This document shows, piece by piece, positions 53,057-63,319 of a DNA stretch of 64,000 nucleotides. The stretch's first letter is position 1; the number at the start of each line of letters is the position of its first letter. The notes beneath the pieces are model-generated. The model did not search any database and was not told the origin of the DNA. It saw only the letters and a program-made list of their open reading frames with translations. A program made the position numbers and the translations under genes. Source of the stretch: an uncultured Alistipes sp. (GTDB lineage Bacteria > Bacteroidota > Bacteroidia > Bacteroidales > Rikenellaceae); the NCBI GenBank assembly GCA_949286165.1, contig CASDZK010000058.1, positions 81,809 through 145,808 of the forward strand, written 5' to 3'.

Positions 53057-53971
53057 TCAAGCCCGTCCGCCGGCCTCTTCCATCGCGTTCCGAAACGATT
53101 CCGCACAACGTTCGAAATTATCGTCGAGCCGGGCGAACATACGGCTGTACCGCAATCCACGCCTCCACATTTTCAAAGCCTCCTCTTTCGCTCCCCGACA
53201 TTCGTACAATATGGCGAGATTCCGGCAAACGGTCAGAATCGAAGGCGGTATTTCATAAGCGTCGTCATAACTTCTTTTATATTTTTCCAGCGACTTCAGC
53301 CACAGCCGCTCCGCCTGTTCCGTCTCTCCCGCATCCGCCAGCCGTTTCCCCTGGGAAAGATAATAGCCGGCCAGCCGTTCCATGTAAAGGGCGGGATATT
53401 TCCGCGCCACCGTTTCGTACCGCTTCGCCTGTTCGTCGGTATAAGGTTCGGAAAACGAAAGCGTCGGGCTCTGCCGGTAAATCCGGACAAGCGAACGGTC
53501 CATATCCGCCAGATAAGGGTGCGGCCCGAACTTCCGTTTATACCGCTTGTCGGTCCGAAGGATTTCAAGCGCCGCCTTTCTGGACTCTTCCAAACGCCCG
53601 CGGGAAAAACAGAATTGCCATAGCTTGTATTGCTGGCCCGCCAGCCGGAAATAATTCCCGGCCTCCCGGTCAATCCGCTCCGCATAAAAACCGATCAGGC
53701 GACGCCTCGCATCTATCGCGCCATCGGGATAATACAACGGGTAACAAGAACCTTCCAACAGGTCGGTAATCCGTTCCAAAACCCGGCACAAAGCCCCGTC
53801 GTTGCCGGCCGCGTCATAACGGTCCGCCGCAAGGAAATAACTTTCCGCCGCAGATTCCATGTCCGATTCGCCGGCATACCGGTCGGCAGCCGCCTCATGC
53901 CGCGCTCCTTCGGCCCCGTTCTGCAAACGGACCTTTTCCTGAGCCATTACCTTTTCTTCGTTGTTTTCCAT
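53057..53971 (-). CDS. Helical-repeat (TPR-like) protein, unidentified
   Basis: 304-aa cytoplasmic protein without signal peptide or membrane span. It contains TPR-like helical pairs: ESAAESYFLAADRYDAAGND (about 38-57), AERLWLKSLEKYKRSYDDAY (about 218-237) and LAILYECRGAKEEALKMWRR (about 250-269). It is likely a protein-interaction scaffold. No specific function is recognised. It is followed leftward by the divergent tRNA region, and the BASS transporter lies upstream in the same orientation at a 62-bp gap. Confidence 0.7.
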   Translation of the reverse strand: MENNEEKVMAQEKVRLQNGAEGARHEAAADRYAGESDMESAAESYFLAADRYDAAGNDGALCRVLERITDLLEGSCYPLYYPDGAIDARRRLIGFYAERIDREAGNYFRLAGQQYKLWQFCFSRGRLEESRKAALEILRTDKRYKRKFGPHPYLADMDRSLVRIYRQSPTLSFSEPYTDEQAKRYETVARKYPALYMERLAGYYLSQGKRLADAGETEQAERLWLKSLEKYKRSYDDAYEIPPSILTVCRNLAILYECRGAKEEALKMWRRGLRYSRMFARLDDNFERCAESFRNAMEEAGGRA

Positions 53972-54033
53972 AACCGATTTTTTACTTCATACGCCGCTTC
54001 CGCACAATAACTATCGCCAAACCGTCCGGCGCG

Positions 54034-54963
54034 TCAGGAATGCTGCCACCGGCGGTCCTGTCCGCAAACCGCTTCGTCCCGCCGCCGCTTTCTCCACAAC
54101 TGCCACGAATTGACGGCATTCTGCCACAAAACATACGCTCCCGGGCCGATCGAAGACAACGGATTCAAATAGGTATGCGCCATCCAGATCGCCAAAACGG
54201 TATTTTTCTGTCCCAACGCCTGCCCTCCGGCAATCCGGTTTCCGTACAAGCCGCCCAACGCCTTTCCCGACAGGAATTGCAGGCCGCAGACCGCAAGAGC
54301 CGCCAACGCCTGCTCCGCCGCCATGCTCTGCCCCGAAGGCCCTTGCAACAGCGAGGAAAAGGTCTGGGCCGTCACGATCGCCAACGATACGGACCAAAGG
54401 TAAAAAGCGGCCGAACTGCGCTCCAACAGGAAGCGGTGCATTTTCGGCGCCAGACGCGACAACAGCCAGGCCGTCAAAAAAGGACAGATCAACAACGGGA
54501 AGATTTTCCCCAGAATCATGGAAAAAGCGGTCCAAAATTCCACGCCGGGATGCGACTCGATCAACGGGAACAATACCGGTACGGCCACTGCCGCCCCCAG
54601 ATTGCCCAACAAGGTATAAGCGGTCAGGCTGGCCACATTGCCGCCCAACCGGGCCGTGATGACCGCTGCCGCCGTAGCCGTGGGGCAAATGACGCAGACC
54701 ATGGCCCCTTCCGCCACGACCTTGTTGAACGGCGCCAGCAACCGATATACCGCCAACGACCCGAAAATCTGAATCAGGAACAGCCACAAATGCAACGGTT
54801 CCAGCTTCAGCTCCTTCGGCGACACCCTGCAAAAAGTCAACAACAGCATGACGAAAATAAGCGCGGGCGTCAAAAACGAGAGGGACACGAAAAAGGGATA
54901 TCCCGCTATTCCGGCCAACATGGCGATCGGCAACGTCCAGTCTTTAAAAAATTTCAATACCAT
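54034..54963 (-). CDS. BASS-family (bile acid:sodium symporter-like) transporter
   Basis: 309-aa inner-membrane protein with 9-10 hydrophobic segments. The ATG at 54963 gives MVLKFFKDWTLPIAMLAGIA, placing the first span correctly. VICPTATAAAVITARLGGNV is the sodium-binding crossover motif of the BASS fold, and FAHTYLNPL-like sequence (MAHTYLNPLSSIGPG) sits in the second crossover. Relatives move organic anions with sodium. Bile-acid transport as such is not shown. Confidence 0.8.
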   Translation of the reverse strand: MVLKFFKDWTLPIAMLAGIAGYPFFVSLSFLTPALIFVMLLLTFCRVSPKELKLEPLHLWLFLIQIFGSLAVYRLLAPFNKVVAEGAMVCVICPTATAAAVITARLGGNVASLTAYTLLGNLGAAVAVPVLFPLIESHPGVEFWTAFSMILGKIFPLLICPFLTAWLLSRLAPKMHRFLLERSSAAFYLWSVSLAIVTAQTFSSLLQGPSGQSMAAEQALAALAVCGLQFLSGKALGGLYGNRIAGGQALGQKNTVLAIWMAHTYLNPLSSIGPGAYVLWQNAVNSWQLWRKRRRDEAVCGQDRRWQHS

Positions 54964-55132
54964 TTTCTTTACAATCTCTCTCCGCCGCGCAACGATGGTG
55001 CGGCAGAACCTCATTCAACCCCTGCCAGGAACCCCTCCGTATCCGGGCTTTCCGCCGCAAAGATACGAAAATCCGGAACGTCCGGTTTCATTTCCCCGCC
55101 GTTCCGGATCGAATTTCCTCTTTCGGAAACAG

Positions 55133-57439
55133 TCAATCGATTCCGAACACCACCTCCCCTTTGTCCATATCGGTCCGGGGCGCGCCTTCCTCTTCCAACG
55201 GCCGCCGGTACAGTTCCGCCGCCAGTCCTTTCCATTTTCCGAACAGTTTCGACGCCACGGTGTACGTATCGCCCACGGCTTCCGCCGGATACGGCTTGGT
55301 CTCCTCGCACCATTCGTATTCCCACCGGGAAATCATCCGGTAAAAATCGTTCGCTTCGTTCGCCGGACGGAAAAAGCGATGATGTATCTTACGGGTCTCC
55401 ACATAGCGTTCCTGCTCCGGCTTAGCCAGTTCGGACCGCAGAAAATCGAAATACTTCTGCCACCGCCGGTAATAGTAGTCCCGGAACAGGCCGGCCCACT
55501 GGCGGTTCGAATAATCGAACAACATGGCGTCCTTGTCATACGGCCCCCACACCGTAACCAACCAACGAGCATTCTTTTCATAGAGCGCCTTCTCCTCGTC
55601 CGTACGTCCGCAAGCCCGGGCCTGCGCGATCCAGCGTCCCAGCGTAAACGACTCGTCCGTCGCCAACAATTCGTCCATGTCGAGAATCAATTCGAGGAAC
55701 CGGGCCGTTTCCGTCTCGAATTTCTGCCGGTCTCCCGCACGATACGCGTCGGCTACCCGTTCCTGCACGAGAATGGAAAGGTCGGACAAGCACTGCCGCA
55801 TGGCATCGGTCAGGTCGTACCGGTAATTGGGATGGTTCCGCAACCCCGCGTCGGCCCGTAACATCAACTGCGGCGCTTCCCACAACTCGGAAAAATCATA
55901 GGCATTCCGGGGCGTAAGCACGGAGTTGGGCGACGCGCCGTACACGTCGAGATGCGGCCGCGCGCAAATCGGGGACTCTCCGGCCAGCGTAACGCCACGC
56001 TTTTTGCCGTAAACCGTCCGCAGCAGCACCTGCCACGCCTCCAGCATATTCCGGTCGTCGGAACCGTAACGCGCCCGGGCATAGTCGGCCACCCAGGCGG
56101 ACATATCCGGGCAAACCGGATGCCAGGCCATTTCCGAAGCCAGCTCGTACACCACGGGGTTATTTTCCGTAGCTTCGGGAAACAGGCCGAAACCGACGTA
56201 ATTTTTCCAGGTCGAGTCCTTGCCCTCGATGCACAGCCGACGGGCCAGTTGTTCCAGATTCCCTCCCATAGCGACGGTTCCGCCGAAATTGTGAATCACG
56301 CCGCCATGCCAGGCCCGTCCCTTGAAATAATCGAAACTTTTGGATCTGGACGAGTTCAGATCGAAAACCAGCAACCTGTCCGCCGGAATGGCGAAGGCGA
56401 TATCCGGACGGAACGACCAGCTCTACATGACGATCACCGCATCCGGATCGACAGCCTGCGCCGTCGCAAACAAAGCCTCTCCTACCTCTTTCAAATATCC
56501 GTCGTACGTCTTCGGGGGATTCCCTTCATGAAAAGGATCGGCAGCATACAGATGATCGGTTCCGAACAACTTTTCCTGTTCCTCCAAAAACGCTCTCCCT
56601 ATTTCGGCGAAAAGCGGATCCAGCGGATCCAGTTGCGCCGTTCCGGGCGGGAAATAACGCAACCAAAAAGGTTTTACCGCAATATCCGCCTCCGGAAATT
56701 TCTCTTTCAATTTCAAGGGGACATACCCCGTGAACCCCTGCAAGACGGGACGCATGCCCAGTTCCCGTTCCCGCTCCACGATTTTGCGGCCCAACTCGAC
56801 GCTGCGGTCTATCCACGACCTGGGCAGCGGGCCGCCCCACGATTCGATATTGGTCATCCACTGCCAGGCGAAAAAGGCCGGACCGCACAAAAACTGCCGG
56901 ATCTCTCCGTCGGTCATCCCGAAACGCAGCAGCGTATTGTACCAGACCGCCTCCTGCCCCGTTACGGCCAACGGCATGGTAATACCGTGCAACGCCATCC
57001 AGTCGATCTCCTTCTGCCACCGGTCCCAATCCCAAAAAGCCGCTGTATAGCTGAACGTACAGTAATTCATGTAAGAACGGTCGTCGTAAGCCGTCTCCCG
57101 CCGCACTTTCTCCGTCACGGCCGGCAACGGATCGGGCAAATCCACGTCGAAATGATTCCAGGACACCTGCCGCCGGCAAAAATACTTCAAATACCAGTTC
57201 AGCCCCGAAGCCACCGCCACCGGACTGTTTCCCCGCAAAACGATTTTGCGGCCCCGGCTTTCGATTTCAAAAACGTCCTTTCCCGCGGACGTCGCCGGAA
57301 TCTCTTCCACCACAAACCGGTCCGCCCCGGCCTTCACCACGCGTTCCAGCAATGCCCGCGACGCCTTTTCCATATCGCTTTTCGCATTCGCCGCCCCTCC
57401 GACTACCAGCCACAACCATAAAAAAACAAGTTTCTTCAT
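55133..57439 (-). pseudogene. GH89 alpha-N-acetylglucosaminidase interrupted by an amber codon
   Basis: Start MKKLVFLWLWLVVGGAANAK is a signal peptide. The two open parts (57439-56426 and 56422-55133) are in the same frame, separated by a single TAG at 56425-56423. Family members have Gln (CAG) here (VIVMxxW...LLVFDLN), so one C-to-T change explains it. Catalytic-domain landmarks survive on both sides: DWDRWQKEIDWMALHGI, GFTGYVPL and DPFHEGNPP before, and HNFGGTVAMGGN and YELASEMAWHP after. The enzyme would remove terminal alpha-GlcNAc from heparan sulfate or mucin. Intact length about 768 aa fits the family. Confidence 0.85.
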
Positions 57440-57473
57440 ATCGTATTCCCAAATGATCACACAATCGATTGCG

Positions 57474-57504
57474 TAAAGATAATTATTTTTTATCCGTTTT
57501 CAAA
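57474..57504 (-). promoter_or_regulatory. Promoter of the GH89 gene
   Basis: Read leftward, TTTG (57504-57501), 19 bp, TATCTTTA (57481-57474): one mismatch in the -7 box. Promoter intactness suggests the gene decayed recently or the TAG is a very young change. Confidence 0.55.
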
Positions 57505-57621
57505 AAACAGACCGCTCTGCCGGCTCGCCTCGTTCCGATCCCGCTTTCAAGGTTTCCCGTAATTTTCCCGATCCGTCGGGCATTTTATTTGCAAAGCATT
57601 TCCGGACCAGATTTTCCGATC

Positions 57622-58086
57622 ATGAAAAAAACGCTCTCTTTTCTCCTTCCCGTTCTGCTCTGTTTCCTGACGGGGTTCATCGCCGGACGATTCCAGACCG
57701 ACGCCCTGCAATACTGGTATCCCTTCCTGAACAAACCGTCCCTCACGCCCCCCGACATCGTGTTTCCCATCGCCTGGAGCATCCTCTACCTCTGCATGGG
57801 CCTCTCCGCCGGACTCGTGCTGACCGCCGGGACGTTCCGGAAACGGGCCCTGCTCTCCCTGTTCGTCGTCCAGCTCTGTCTCAACTTCATCTGGAGCATT
57901 CTCTTTTTCTATTTCCGGAACCCTACCGCCGGATTCATCGACGTCCTCCTGCTCGACATAACGGTCATCGGCTACATCCTGACCGGATGGCGCACCGACA
58001 AGGCGGCCGCCCTGCTCTTTCTTCCCTACCTGCTATGGCTCTGTTTCGCCACCTACCTGAACGGCTACGTGCTGTGCTTCAACTGA
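57622..58086 (+). CDS. tspO: TspO/MBR-family tryptophan-rich sensory protein
   Basis: 154-aa membrane protein with five predicted spans. Start at 57622 (MKKTLSFLLPVLLCFLTGF). The family block WYPFLNKPSLTPPDIVFPIA then WSILYLCMGLSAGLV is present, as is QLCLNFIWSILFFYFRN and FLPYLLWLCFATYLNGYV. TspO binds porphyrins and sterol-like ligands in the cytoplasmic or outer membrane. Divergent from the GH89 gene and probably monocistronic. Confidence 0.92.
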   Translation: MKKTLSFLLPVLLCFLTGFIAGRFQTDALQYWYPFLNKPSLTPPDIVFPIAWSILYLCMGLSAGLVLTAGTFRKRALLSLFVVQLCLNFIWSILFFYFRNPTAGFIDVLLLDITVIGYILTGWRTDKAAALLFLPYLLWLCFATYLNGYVLCFN

Positions 58087-58122
58087 CGAAACGGCAATAA
58101 CCGAGATTCGCCGTATTCTTCC

Positions 58123-58130
58123 TACCTTTG
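58123..58130 (+). promoter_or_regulatory. -7 box of the NdpA-like gene
   Basis: Exact TACCTTTG 22 bp before the ATG at 58153. No clear -33 box at the usual spacing. Confidence 0.45.
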
Positions 58131-58152
58131 CAGCAAATCAACTCATCCGCGC

Positions 58153-59199
58153 ATGATACATTGTGAAAATACGGCCCTGCAGGAAATCGCCTTGCACCAT
58201 ATCGGCAGCAAAACCGAAGAAGAGGGCGTTCTCTGCTCCCGAACGAGCCTGCCCATCGACGAAGAGCTGCAAAGCCTGCTCGTTACCTATTTCATTTCCG
58301 CTTTCGGCAAAACCGAAGAGTATTACGGCCTGTACCACGAAAGCGACTTGTCCCTGAACGAAGTGTTCTGCTTCGTATCGCGCATCTTCGACGACCCCGG
58401 TTCGCTTTACGAAGAATCCGTGCATCTCGCCAGACACCTTTACGAACAGAGCGACCACCCGCAAATCAAAAGCGGGGAATTCTACGTCGCCTATTTCAAA
58501 GCCTGCACGGTAAACGGAGAGATCGCCGATGCGGTAGGACTTTTCAAGTCCGAAAACAAGGACACGTTTCTGAAAGTTTTCCCGTCGGACAGCGGACTCG
58601 GCCTCGAAAGCCAGCAGGGAATCAACATCAACAAACTCGACAAAGGCTGTCTGATTTTCAATATCGAAAAAGAAGATGGTTATCTGGCCGCACTCGTCGA
58701 TCATTCCGGGAAAGGTGCGGAAGCCCGTTACTGGACGGACGGTTTTCTGCACGTACGGCCGAAACGGGACGAATATTTCATTACCCGGAACGCTCTGTCC
58801 CTCTGCAAACATTTCGTTACCCGCGAACTGCCCCGCGAATTCGAAGTCAGCAAAGCCGAACAGGCCGACCTGTTGAACCGTTCCCTCCGGTTTTTCCAGG
58901 AACAGGAAACATTCGATTTGGGAAAATTCACGGAAGAGGTCATCGGGCAACCGGAAGTCATCGACAGTTTCCAGCGTTGCAAAACGAACTTCATGCGCGA
59001 CCGGGACATCGAGATTACCGACAGTTTCGCCATATCCGGCGATGCCGTAAAAAAACAGGCCCGGAACCTGAAAAGCGTCATCAAGCTCGATAAAAACTTC
59101 CACATCTACATCCACGGAGGCAACCGATACATCCGGAAAGGTTACGACGAAGAAAGCGGTCTGAACTACTACCAGCTTTTCTTTCGGGAAGAAGAATAA
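58153..59199 (+). CDS. NdpA/YejK-family nucleoid-associated protein
   Basis: 348-aa protein matching the bacterial 37-kDa nucleoid-associated group: SRTSLPIDEELQSLLVTYFI then LYHESDLSLNEVFCFVSRIF and SGEFYVAYFKACTVNG in the N-terminal half, EGKLITIRKD-like VGLFKSENKDTFLKVFP in the middle, and a C-terminal block NFHIYIHGGNRYIRKGYDEE. It is cytoplasmic and DNA-associated by family. Role in this organism unknown. Confidence 0.85.
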   Translation: MIHCENTALQEIALHHIGSKTEEEGVLCSRTSLPIDEELQSLLVTYFISAFGKTEEYYGLYHESDLSLNEVFCFVSRIFDDPGSLYEESVHLARHLYEQSDHPQIKSGEFYVAYFKACTVNGEIADAVGLFKSENKDTFLKVFPSDSGLGLESQQGININKLDKGCLIFNIEKEDGYLAALVDHSGKGAEARYWTDGFLHVRPKRDEYFITRNALSLCKHFVTRELPREFEVSKAEQADLLNRSLRFFQEQETFDLGKFTEEVIGQPEVIDSFQRCKTNFMRDRDIEITDSFAISGDAVKKQARNLKSVIKLDKNFHIYIHGGNRYIRKGYDEESGLNYYQLFFREEE

Positions 59200-59268
59200 A
59201 TAATTCGGATTTTCAACAATCCGGTACGAATGTTGCTGACCTAATGCCAAACCAATTTCTTTTACGAC

Positions 59269-59697
59269 ATGAAAGCAGCATATACGGCAACAGCTACCGC
59301 CAAAGGCGGCCGCGACGGACACATCGAATCGTCCGACGGCATTCTCGATATCGACGTCCGCACCCCCAAAGCACTGGGAGGTTCCGGCGGACCGTTTACC
59401 AATCCGGAACAACTGTTCGCGGCAGGTTACGCCGCCTGTTTCAACAGCGCGTTGAATCTGGCGGCACGTATGAAACGCCTGCGCATTGGAGAGGCCCGCG
59501 TGCGGGTTACCATAGGCATCGGCAAAGACGATACCGACCACTTCCAACTCTCCGCCCTGATCGAGGCGAACGTCCCCGACGTGTCTCTGGAAGAGGCCCG
59601 AACGCTCATTCAAGAGGCGCATGAAATCTGCCCCTACTCCCGCGCTACCCGCGGAAATATCGAAGTGGAATTGCGGGCCACCAACCATGCGGAATAA
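59269..59697 (+). CDS. ohr: Organic hydroperoxide resistance protein (Ohr)
   Basis: 142-aa OsmC/Ohr-family thiol peroxidase that reduces organic hydroperoxides. The two redox cysteines are Cys57 (GYAACFNSALNLAA) and Cys121 (CPYSRATRGNIEV), both in family context, with the catalytic Arg region in LDIDVRTPKALGGSGGPFTN. It is freestanding, without an OhrR regulator nearby. Confidence 0.95.
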   Translation: MKAAYTATATAKGGRDGHIESSDGILDIDVRTPKALGGSGGPFTNPEQLFAAGYAACFNSALNLAARMKRLRIGEARVRVTIGIGKDDTDHFQLSALIEANVPDVSLEEARTLIQEAHEICPYSRATRGNIEVELRATNHAE

Positions 59698-59721
59698 CGT
59701 TCTCTGCATCCCGCCTTTCAG

Positions 59722-59749
59722 AAGACCGGTTCCCCCGGTCTTTTTTTGC
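59722..59749 (+). terminator. ohr terminator
   Basis: AAGACCGG, loop TTCCC, CCGGTCTT then a T run. Confidence 0.85.
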
Positions 59750-59868
59750 CTCCTGTCAAATACGGGCACAGCACAAAATAAACGAAAATTTCAAGACAAT
59801 ACCCCCATAAAAACACAGGGTTATTTAAAAAAAATCATCATTTTATCAAAACATACCCAATAATTATA

Positions 59869-59876
59869 TATATTTG
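59869..59876 (+). promoter_or_regulatory. asnB -7 box
   Basis: TATATTTG, exact, 21 bp before the ATG at 59898 in an AT-rich stretch. No good -33 at 19-21 bp. Confidence 0.45.
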
Positions 59877-59897
59877 CATAAACCAATCGATAAAATT

Positions 59898-61565
59898 ATG
59901 TGCGGCATTGCAGGAGTATTTGACCTTCGGGGGAGAGAAGCGGAAACCATGCGCCCCCTGATTTTGAACATGGCGAAAAAAATCCGTCACAGAGGACCCG
60001 ACTGGTCCGGCATCTACACGGGAGAAAAAGCGATTCTGGCTCACGAAAGGCTTTCCATCGTCGATCCGGAATCGGGCGGACAACCCCTGAAAAGCAAAGA
60101 CGGCAAACTGATCTTAGCCGTAAACGGAGAAATCTACAACCACCGGGAAATCCGGGCCGAACTGGCCGGCGAATACGAATTTCTTACCGGATCCGACTGC
60201 GAAGTCATTCTGGCCCTGTACCGGAAAAAAGGCATAAATTTTCTGGAAGACCTGAACGGCATGTTCGCTTTCGCTCTCTACGACACGGAGAAGGACCTGT
60301 ACCTGATCGCCCGCGACCACATCGGCATCATCCCCTTATATACGGGACACGACTCTGCGGGACATTTCTATATCGCCTCGGAACTGAAAGCCCTGGAAGG
60401 CGTCTGCACCGATATCGAACCGTTCCGGCCGGGTCATTACCTCTGCAGCCGGGAAAAACAGCCGGTACGCTGGTACCGGCGCGACTGGGAACAGTACGAA
60501 GCCGTAGAAGGCAACGATGCCGACCCGGCCCGTTTGCGCACCGCTCTCGAAGAGGCCGTCCGCCGGCAACTGATGTCCGACGTTCCGTACGGAGTGCTGC
60601 TTTCCGGCGGTCTCGACTCCTCCATCATTTCGGCCATCGCCAAAAAATACGCCGCCAAACGCATCGAATGCGACAGTCGCAGCGACGCCTGGTGGCCCCG
60701 GCTGCACTCCTTCGCCGTAGGTCTGAAAGGCGCGCCCGATTTGGCCGCCGCCCGAAAAGTCGCCGACCATATCGGCAGCGTACACCATGAAATCCACTAC
60801 ACCATAGAAGAAGGGCTGGACGCCCTCCGGGACGTCATTTACTATATCGAGACCTACGACGTCACTACCGTACGCGCCTCTACTCCCATGTATCTGCTGG
60901 CGCGGGTCATCAAATCCATGGGAATCAAAATGGTTTTATCGGGCGAAGGCGCCGACGAGATTTTCGGCGGATACCTCTATTTCCACAAAGCGCCCGATGC
61001 CCGGGCCTTTCATGAAGAGACCGTCCGCAAGCTGAGCAAACTGCATCTTTACGACTGCCTGCGCGCCAACAAATCACTCGCGGCCTGGGGCGTCGAAGGA
61101 CGCGTGCCGTTCCTCGACAAAGCATTTCTGGATGTCGCCATGCGCATCAATCCCGAAGCCAAAATGGCCCGCGACGGGAAAATGGAAAAATGGATCCTGC
61201 GGAAAGCCTGCGAAGACCTCCTGCCGGAAAGCGTGGCCTGGCGGCAAAAAGAGCAATTCTCCGACGGGGTGGGTTACAGTTGGATCGACACCCTGAAACG
61301 AATTACGGCGGAAGCCGTAAGCGACGAACAGATGGCTCATGCGGCAGAACGGTTCCCCATCCATCCGCCCATGAACAAGGAAGAGTACTACTACCGTTGC
61401 ATCTACGAGGAGCATTTCCCTTCGGACACCGCCGCCCGCTGCGTCCCCTCCGTTCCTTCCGTCGCTTGCAGCACTGCCGAAGCCCTGGCCTGGGACGAAT
61501 CGTTCAAAAACATGAACGATCCTTCCGGACGCGCCGTAAAAAGCGTCCATCTCCAAAGCCTATAA
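59898..61565 (+). CDS. asnB: Asparagine synthase B (glutamine-hydrolysing)
   Basis: 555-aa enzyme making asparagine from aspartate, ATP and glutamine. Start at 59898 gives MCGIAGVFDLRG, so the amidotransferase Cys is residue 2 after Met removal. IRHRGPDWSGIY and NGEIYNHREIR complete the glutaminase domain. The synthetase domain has PP-loop LLSGGLDSSIISAIAKKYA and VLSGEGADEIFGGY. Full length. The last 30 residues after the domain are poorly conserved. Confidence 0.95.
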   Translation: MCGIAGVFDLRGREAETMRPLILNMAKKIRHRGPDWSGIYTGEKAILAHERLSIVDPESGGQPLKSKDGKLILAVNGEIYNHREIRAELAGEYEFLTGSDCEVILALYRKKGINFLEDLNGMFAFALYDTEKDLYLIARDHIGIIPLYTGHDSAGHFYIASELKALEGVCTDIEPFRPGHYLCSREKQPVRWYRRDWEQYEAVEGNDADPARLRTALEEAVRRQLMSDVPYGVLLSGGLDSSIISAIAKKYAAKRIECDSRSDAWWPRLHSFAVGLKGAPDLAAARKVADHIGSVHHEIHYTIEEGLDALRDVIYYIETYDVTTVRASTPMYLLARVIKSMGIKMVLSGEGADEIFGGYLYFHKAPDARAFHEETVRKLSKLHLYDCLRANKSLAAWGVEGRVPFLDKAFLDVAMRINPEAKMARDGKMEKWILRKACEDLLPESVAWRQKEQFSDGVGYSWIDTLKRITAEAVSDEQMAHAAERFPIHPPMNKEEYYYRCIYEEHFPSDTAARCVPSVPSVACSTAEALAWDESFKNMNDPSGRAVKSVHLQSL

Positions 61566-61580
61566 TCGTCGGCGCATTCT

Positions 61581-61690
61581 GTCGAAAAAGCCTTCATCTG
61601 CTGCGTTACCGCTTGCCGAAGATTCAGCCCATATACGTCATCATCCTGGGAAAGCAAAGCCTGATACCTGAAACCTTCGGGGCCTAAACT
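61581..61690. repeat. Diverged relative of the 41831 palindromic element
   Basis: Shares CTTCATCTGCTGCGTTAC and the following pattern (GAAGATTC, TACGTCA, GGGAAAGCAAAGCCT) with 41845-41935, at much lower identity over the second half. The palindrome is worn. Confidence 0.5.
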
Positions 61691-62302
61691 TGAATAAGAT
61701 GTATTGGGAAGATATTAGAATTCAACTTGCCGGTAACGTATGAAAGTTCGCCATTTCATATTTGCAAAATAACAACCCGCCTACCCTTTTCTTAATATGT
61801 CAGACGAACTGCGTCACAAAAACGAACAACCTCTGAGACAAAGGTATTCAGCCGTCAGGAAATACTCTGCGCGAAACGAGAGCAAGGAATCGCTGTCTTT
61901 CGCAAAGCCCGTTCTCAATATGTCCGATACGCCGCAACAGGCATCCCGATTCTTTCCGATCCCCTGACGGGCGGGCAACGGAAAATGATACGGAACGTAA
62001 CGGAATACACAACTTTATCGATAAACCGTGGATGAATGGCACCCCTGAAAGACATAAAAAACAGGGGACACAACTGCTTTAGAAACTTGCTTACATCGGT
62101 CTCTTTTTTAAACTGGCCAAAGAACACCCTGCATAAAAATCATCAGGCTCTACATGATTCTTTTCTTACACAATCTTCTTCATCCTGTACATGTATGATA
62201 AAACCTACGGAACTCATTTTGAATCCCGTAAGTCCTCCATTTACACAAAATATTTTATCAGACTATGAAAATATAATCCCCAAAGAGCAACTACACCAAA
62301 AT
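61691..62302. other. Gene-free stretch after asnB
   Basis: About 610 bp with no gene I can support. Only short unrelated frames are open. The composition shifts from GC-rich to AT-rich toward 62300. It may hold decayed coding sequence (a minus-strand piece FGQFKKETDVSKFLKQL near 62110 looks protein-like but matches nothing I know). Confidence 0.4.
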
Positions 62303-63319
62303 TCAGAAATTGATTTTCCGATATTCCTTTATCATTTTCCCGACCTCTTTCAGTGTCTTCACATCGACATCACGGATCTTACCCTCATAATCCGGGCCGA
62401 CATTCAAAGAGAATATGTTTCCGTATTCAACAGCTTTCTTATAATCTTCGAATATCTTGGATGCCGGATGACACAACCCATCGTGTTTAGGCAAGGAGTA
62501 GAACCATTGGGCACCCCCCTCATGAGGAGGCAGTATCGGATAAGTGAATTCGGCTACCAGATATCCTTTGTAACTGCTTTCCTGCTCCTTATTATATTTG
62601 GTAGCTTCCGCATCTCCCAATTTACCGGGTTTCCCCATCTCGCGGAGACAAAGACGTCCGGACGGTTTACCATGGTTATACCCTACAAAGCAATTGGGCT
62701 GGAATTGATGGACCCAACGGGTTGTTTCTTCATGTGACAAGCCTCCATCCCCTACAGCATGGTCAAACCAAATCAATTCGATCGGTCCGTATTGCGTCAA
62801 CAACTCTTTCAACTGGGCTTTCTTAACTTCCGGATTAACGCCTCCGTCCTCTCCTCGTGTCGCACCCGGCCAGTTCCAATCGCCTTCCGAAAAATACAAC
62901 CCTAACTTAATGCCATATTTGTCACATGATTTACGCAACATCTTCAATACATCTTTTTTTAACGAAGCATTGGTCACTTTTAGATCCGTTGTCTTCGTAT
63001 CCCATAAGCAAAAGCCATCATGGTGTTTGGCCAATACATAAATGTAATTCATTCCGGCTTCTTTCGCCACCCTTGCCCATTGGTCGGTATCGCACTTTGT
63101 CGCACGGAAAAATTCGGGCGGTAACTCTTGTGCGGTCCACTCGACACCGGAAAACGTACTGAATGACCAGCAGACAAACATCCCAAATTGCATATCCGCA
63201 ATTTCTTTTGCCCTCACTTCATCCGGTATTTTCTCTTGAATAATCGCACTCCTTTTCTGAGAGACAGCCGATAAGGAATACAAGAAACAAACACATAGAA
63301 TAATCGTCTTCAATTTCAT
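62303..63319 (-). CDS. GH29 alpha-L-fucosidase
   Basis: 338-aa exported fucosidase. Signal peptide MKLKTIILCVCFLYSLSAVS. Catalytic-domain segments: MQFGMFVCWSFSTFSGVEWT, YIYVLAKHHDGFCLWDTKTT (His-His-Asp), GIKLGLYFSEGDWNWPG, and LIWFDHAVGDGG with the nucleophile Asp186. The length covers only the catalytic barrel. The C-terminal beta domain of larger GH29 enzymes is missing, as in several Bacteroides family members. It removes terminal fucose from mucin-type or plant glycans. It is more AT-rich than asnB. Confidence 0.93.
   Translation of the reverse strand: MKLKTIILCVCFLYSLSAVSQKRSAIIQEKIPDEVRAKEIADMQFGMFVCWSFSTFSGVEWTAQELPPEFFRATKCDTDQWARVAKEAGMNYIYVLAKHHDGFCLWDTKTTDLKVTNASLKKDVLKMLRKSCDKYGIKLGLYFSEGDWNWPGATRGEDGGVNPEVKKAQLKELLTQYGPIELIWFDHAVGDGGLSHEETTRWVHQFQPNCFVGYNHGKPSGRLCLREMGKPGKLGDAEATKYNKEQESSYKGYLVAEFTYPILPPHEGGAQWFYSLPKHDGLCHPASKIFEDYKKAVEYGNIFSLNVGPDYEGKIRDVDVKTLKEVGKMIKEYRKINF

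Noticed and set aside
58138..59769. A 543-codon minus-strand frame across the NdpA-like and ohr genes
   Set aside because: Spans two well-supported sense genes; Phe/Val-rich antisense composition.
61848..62127. Two overlapping minus-strand frames after asnB as small genes
   Set aside because: No family resemblance, no promoter, and poor codon pattern; at most decayed sequence.
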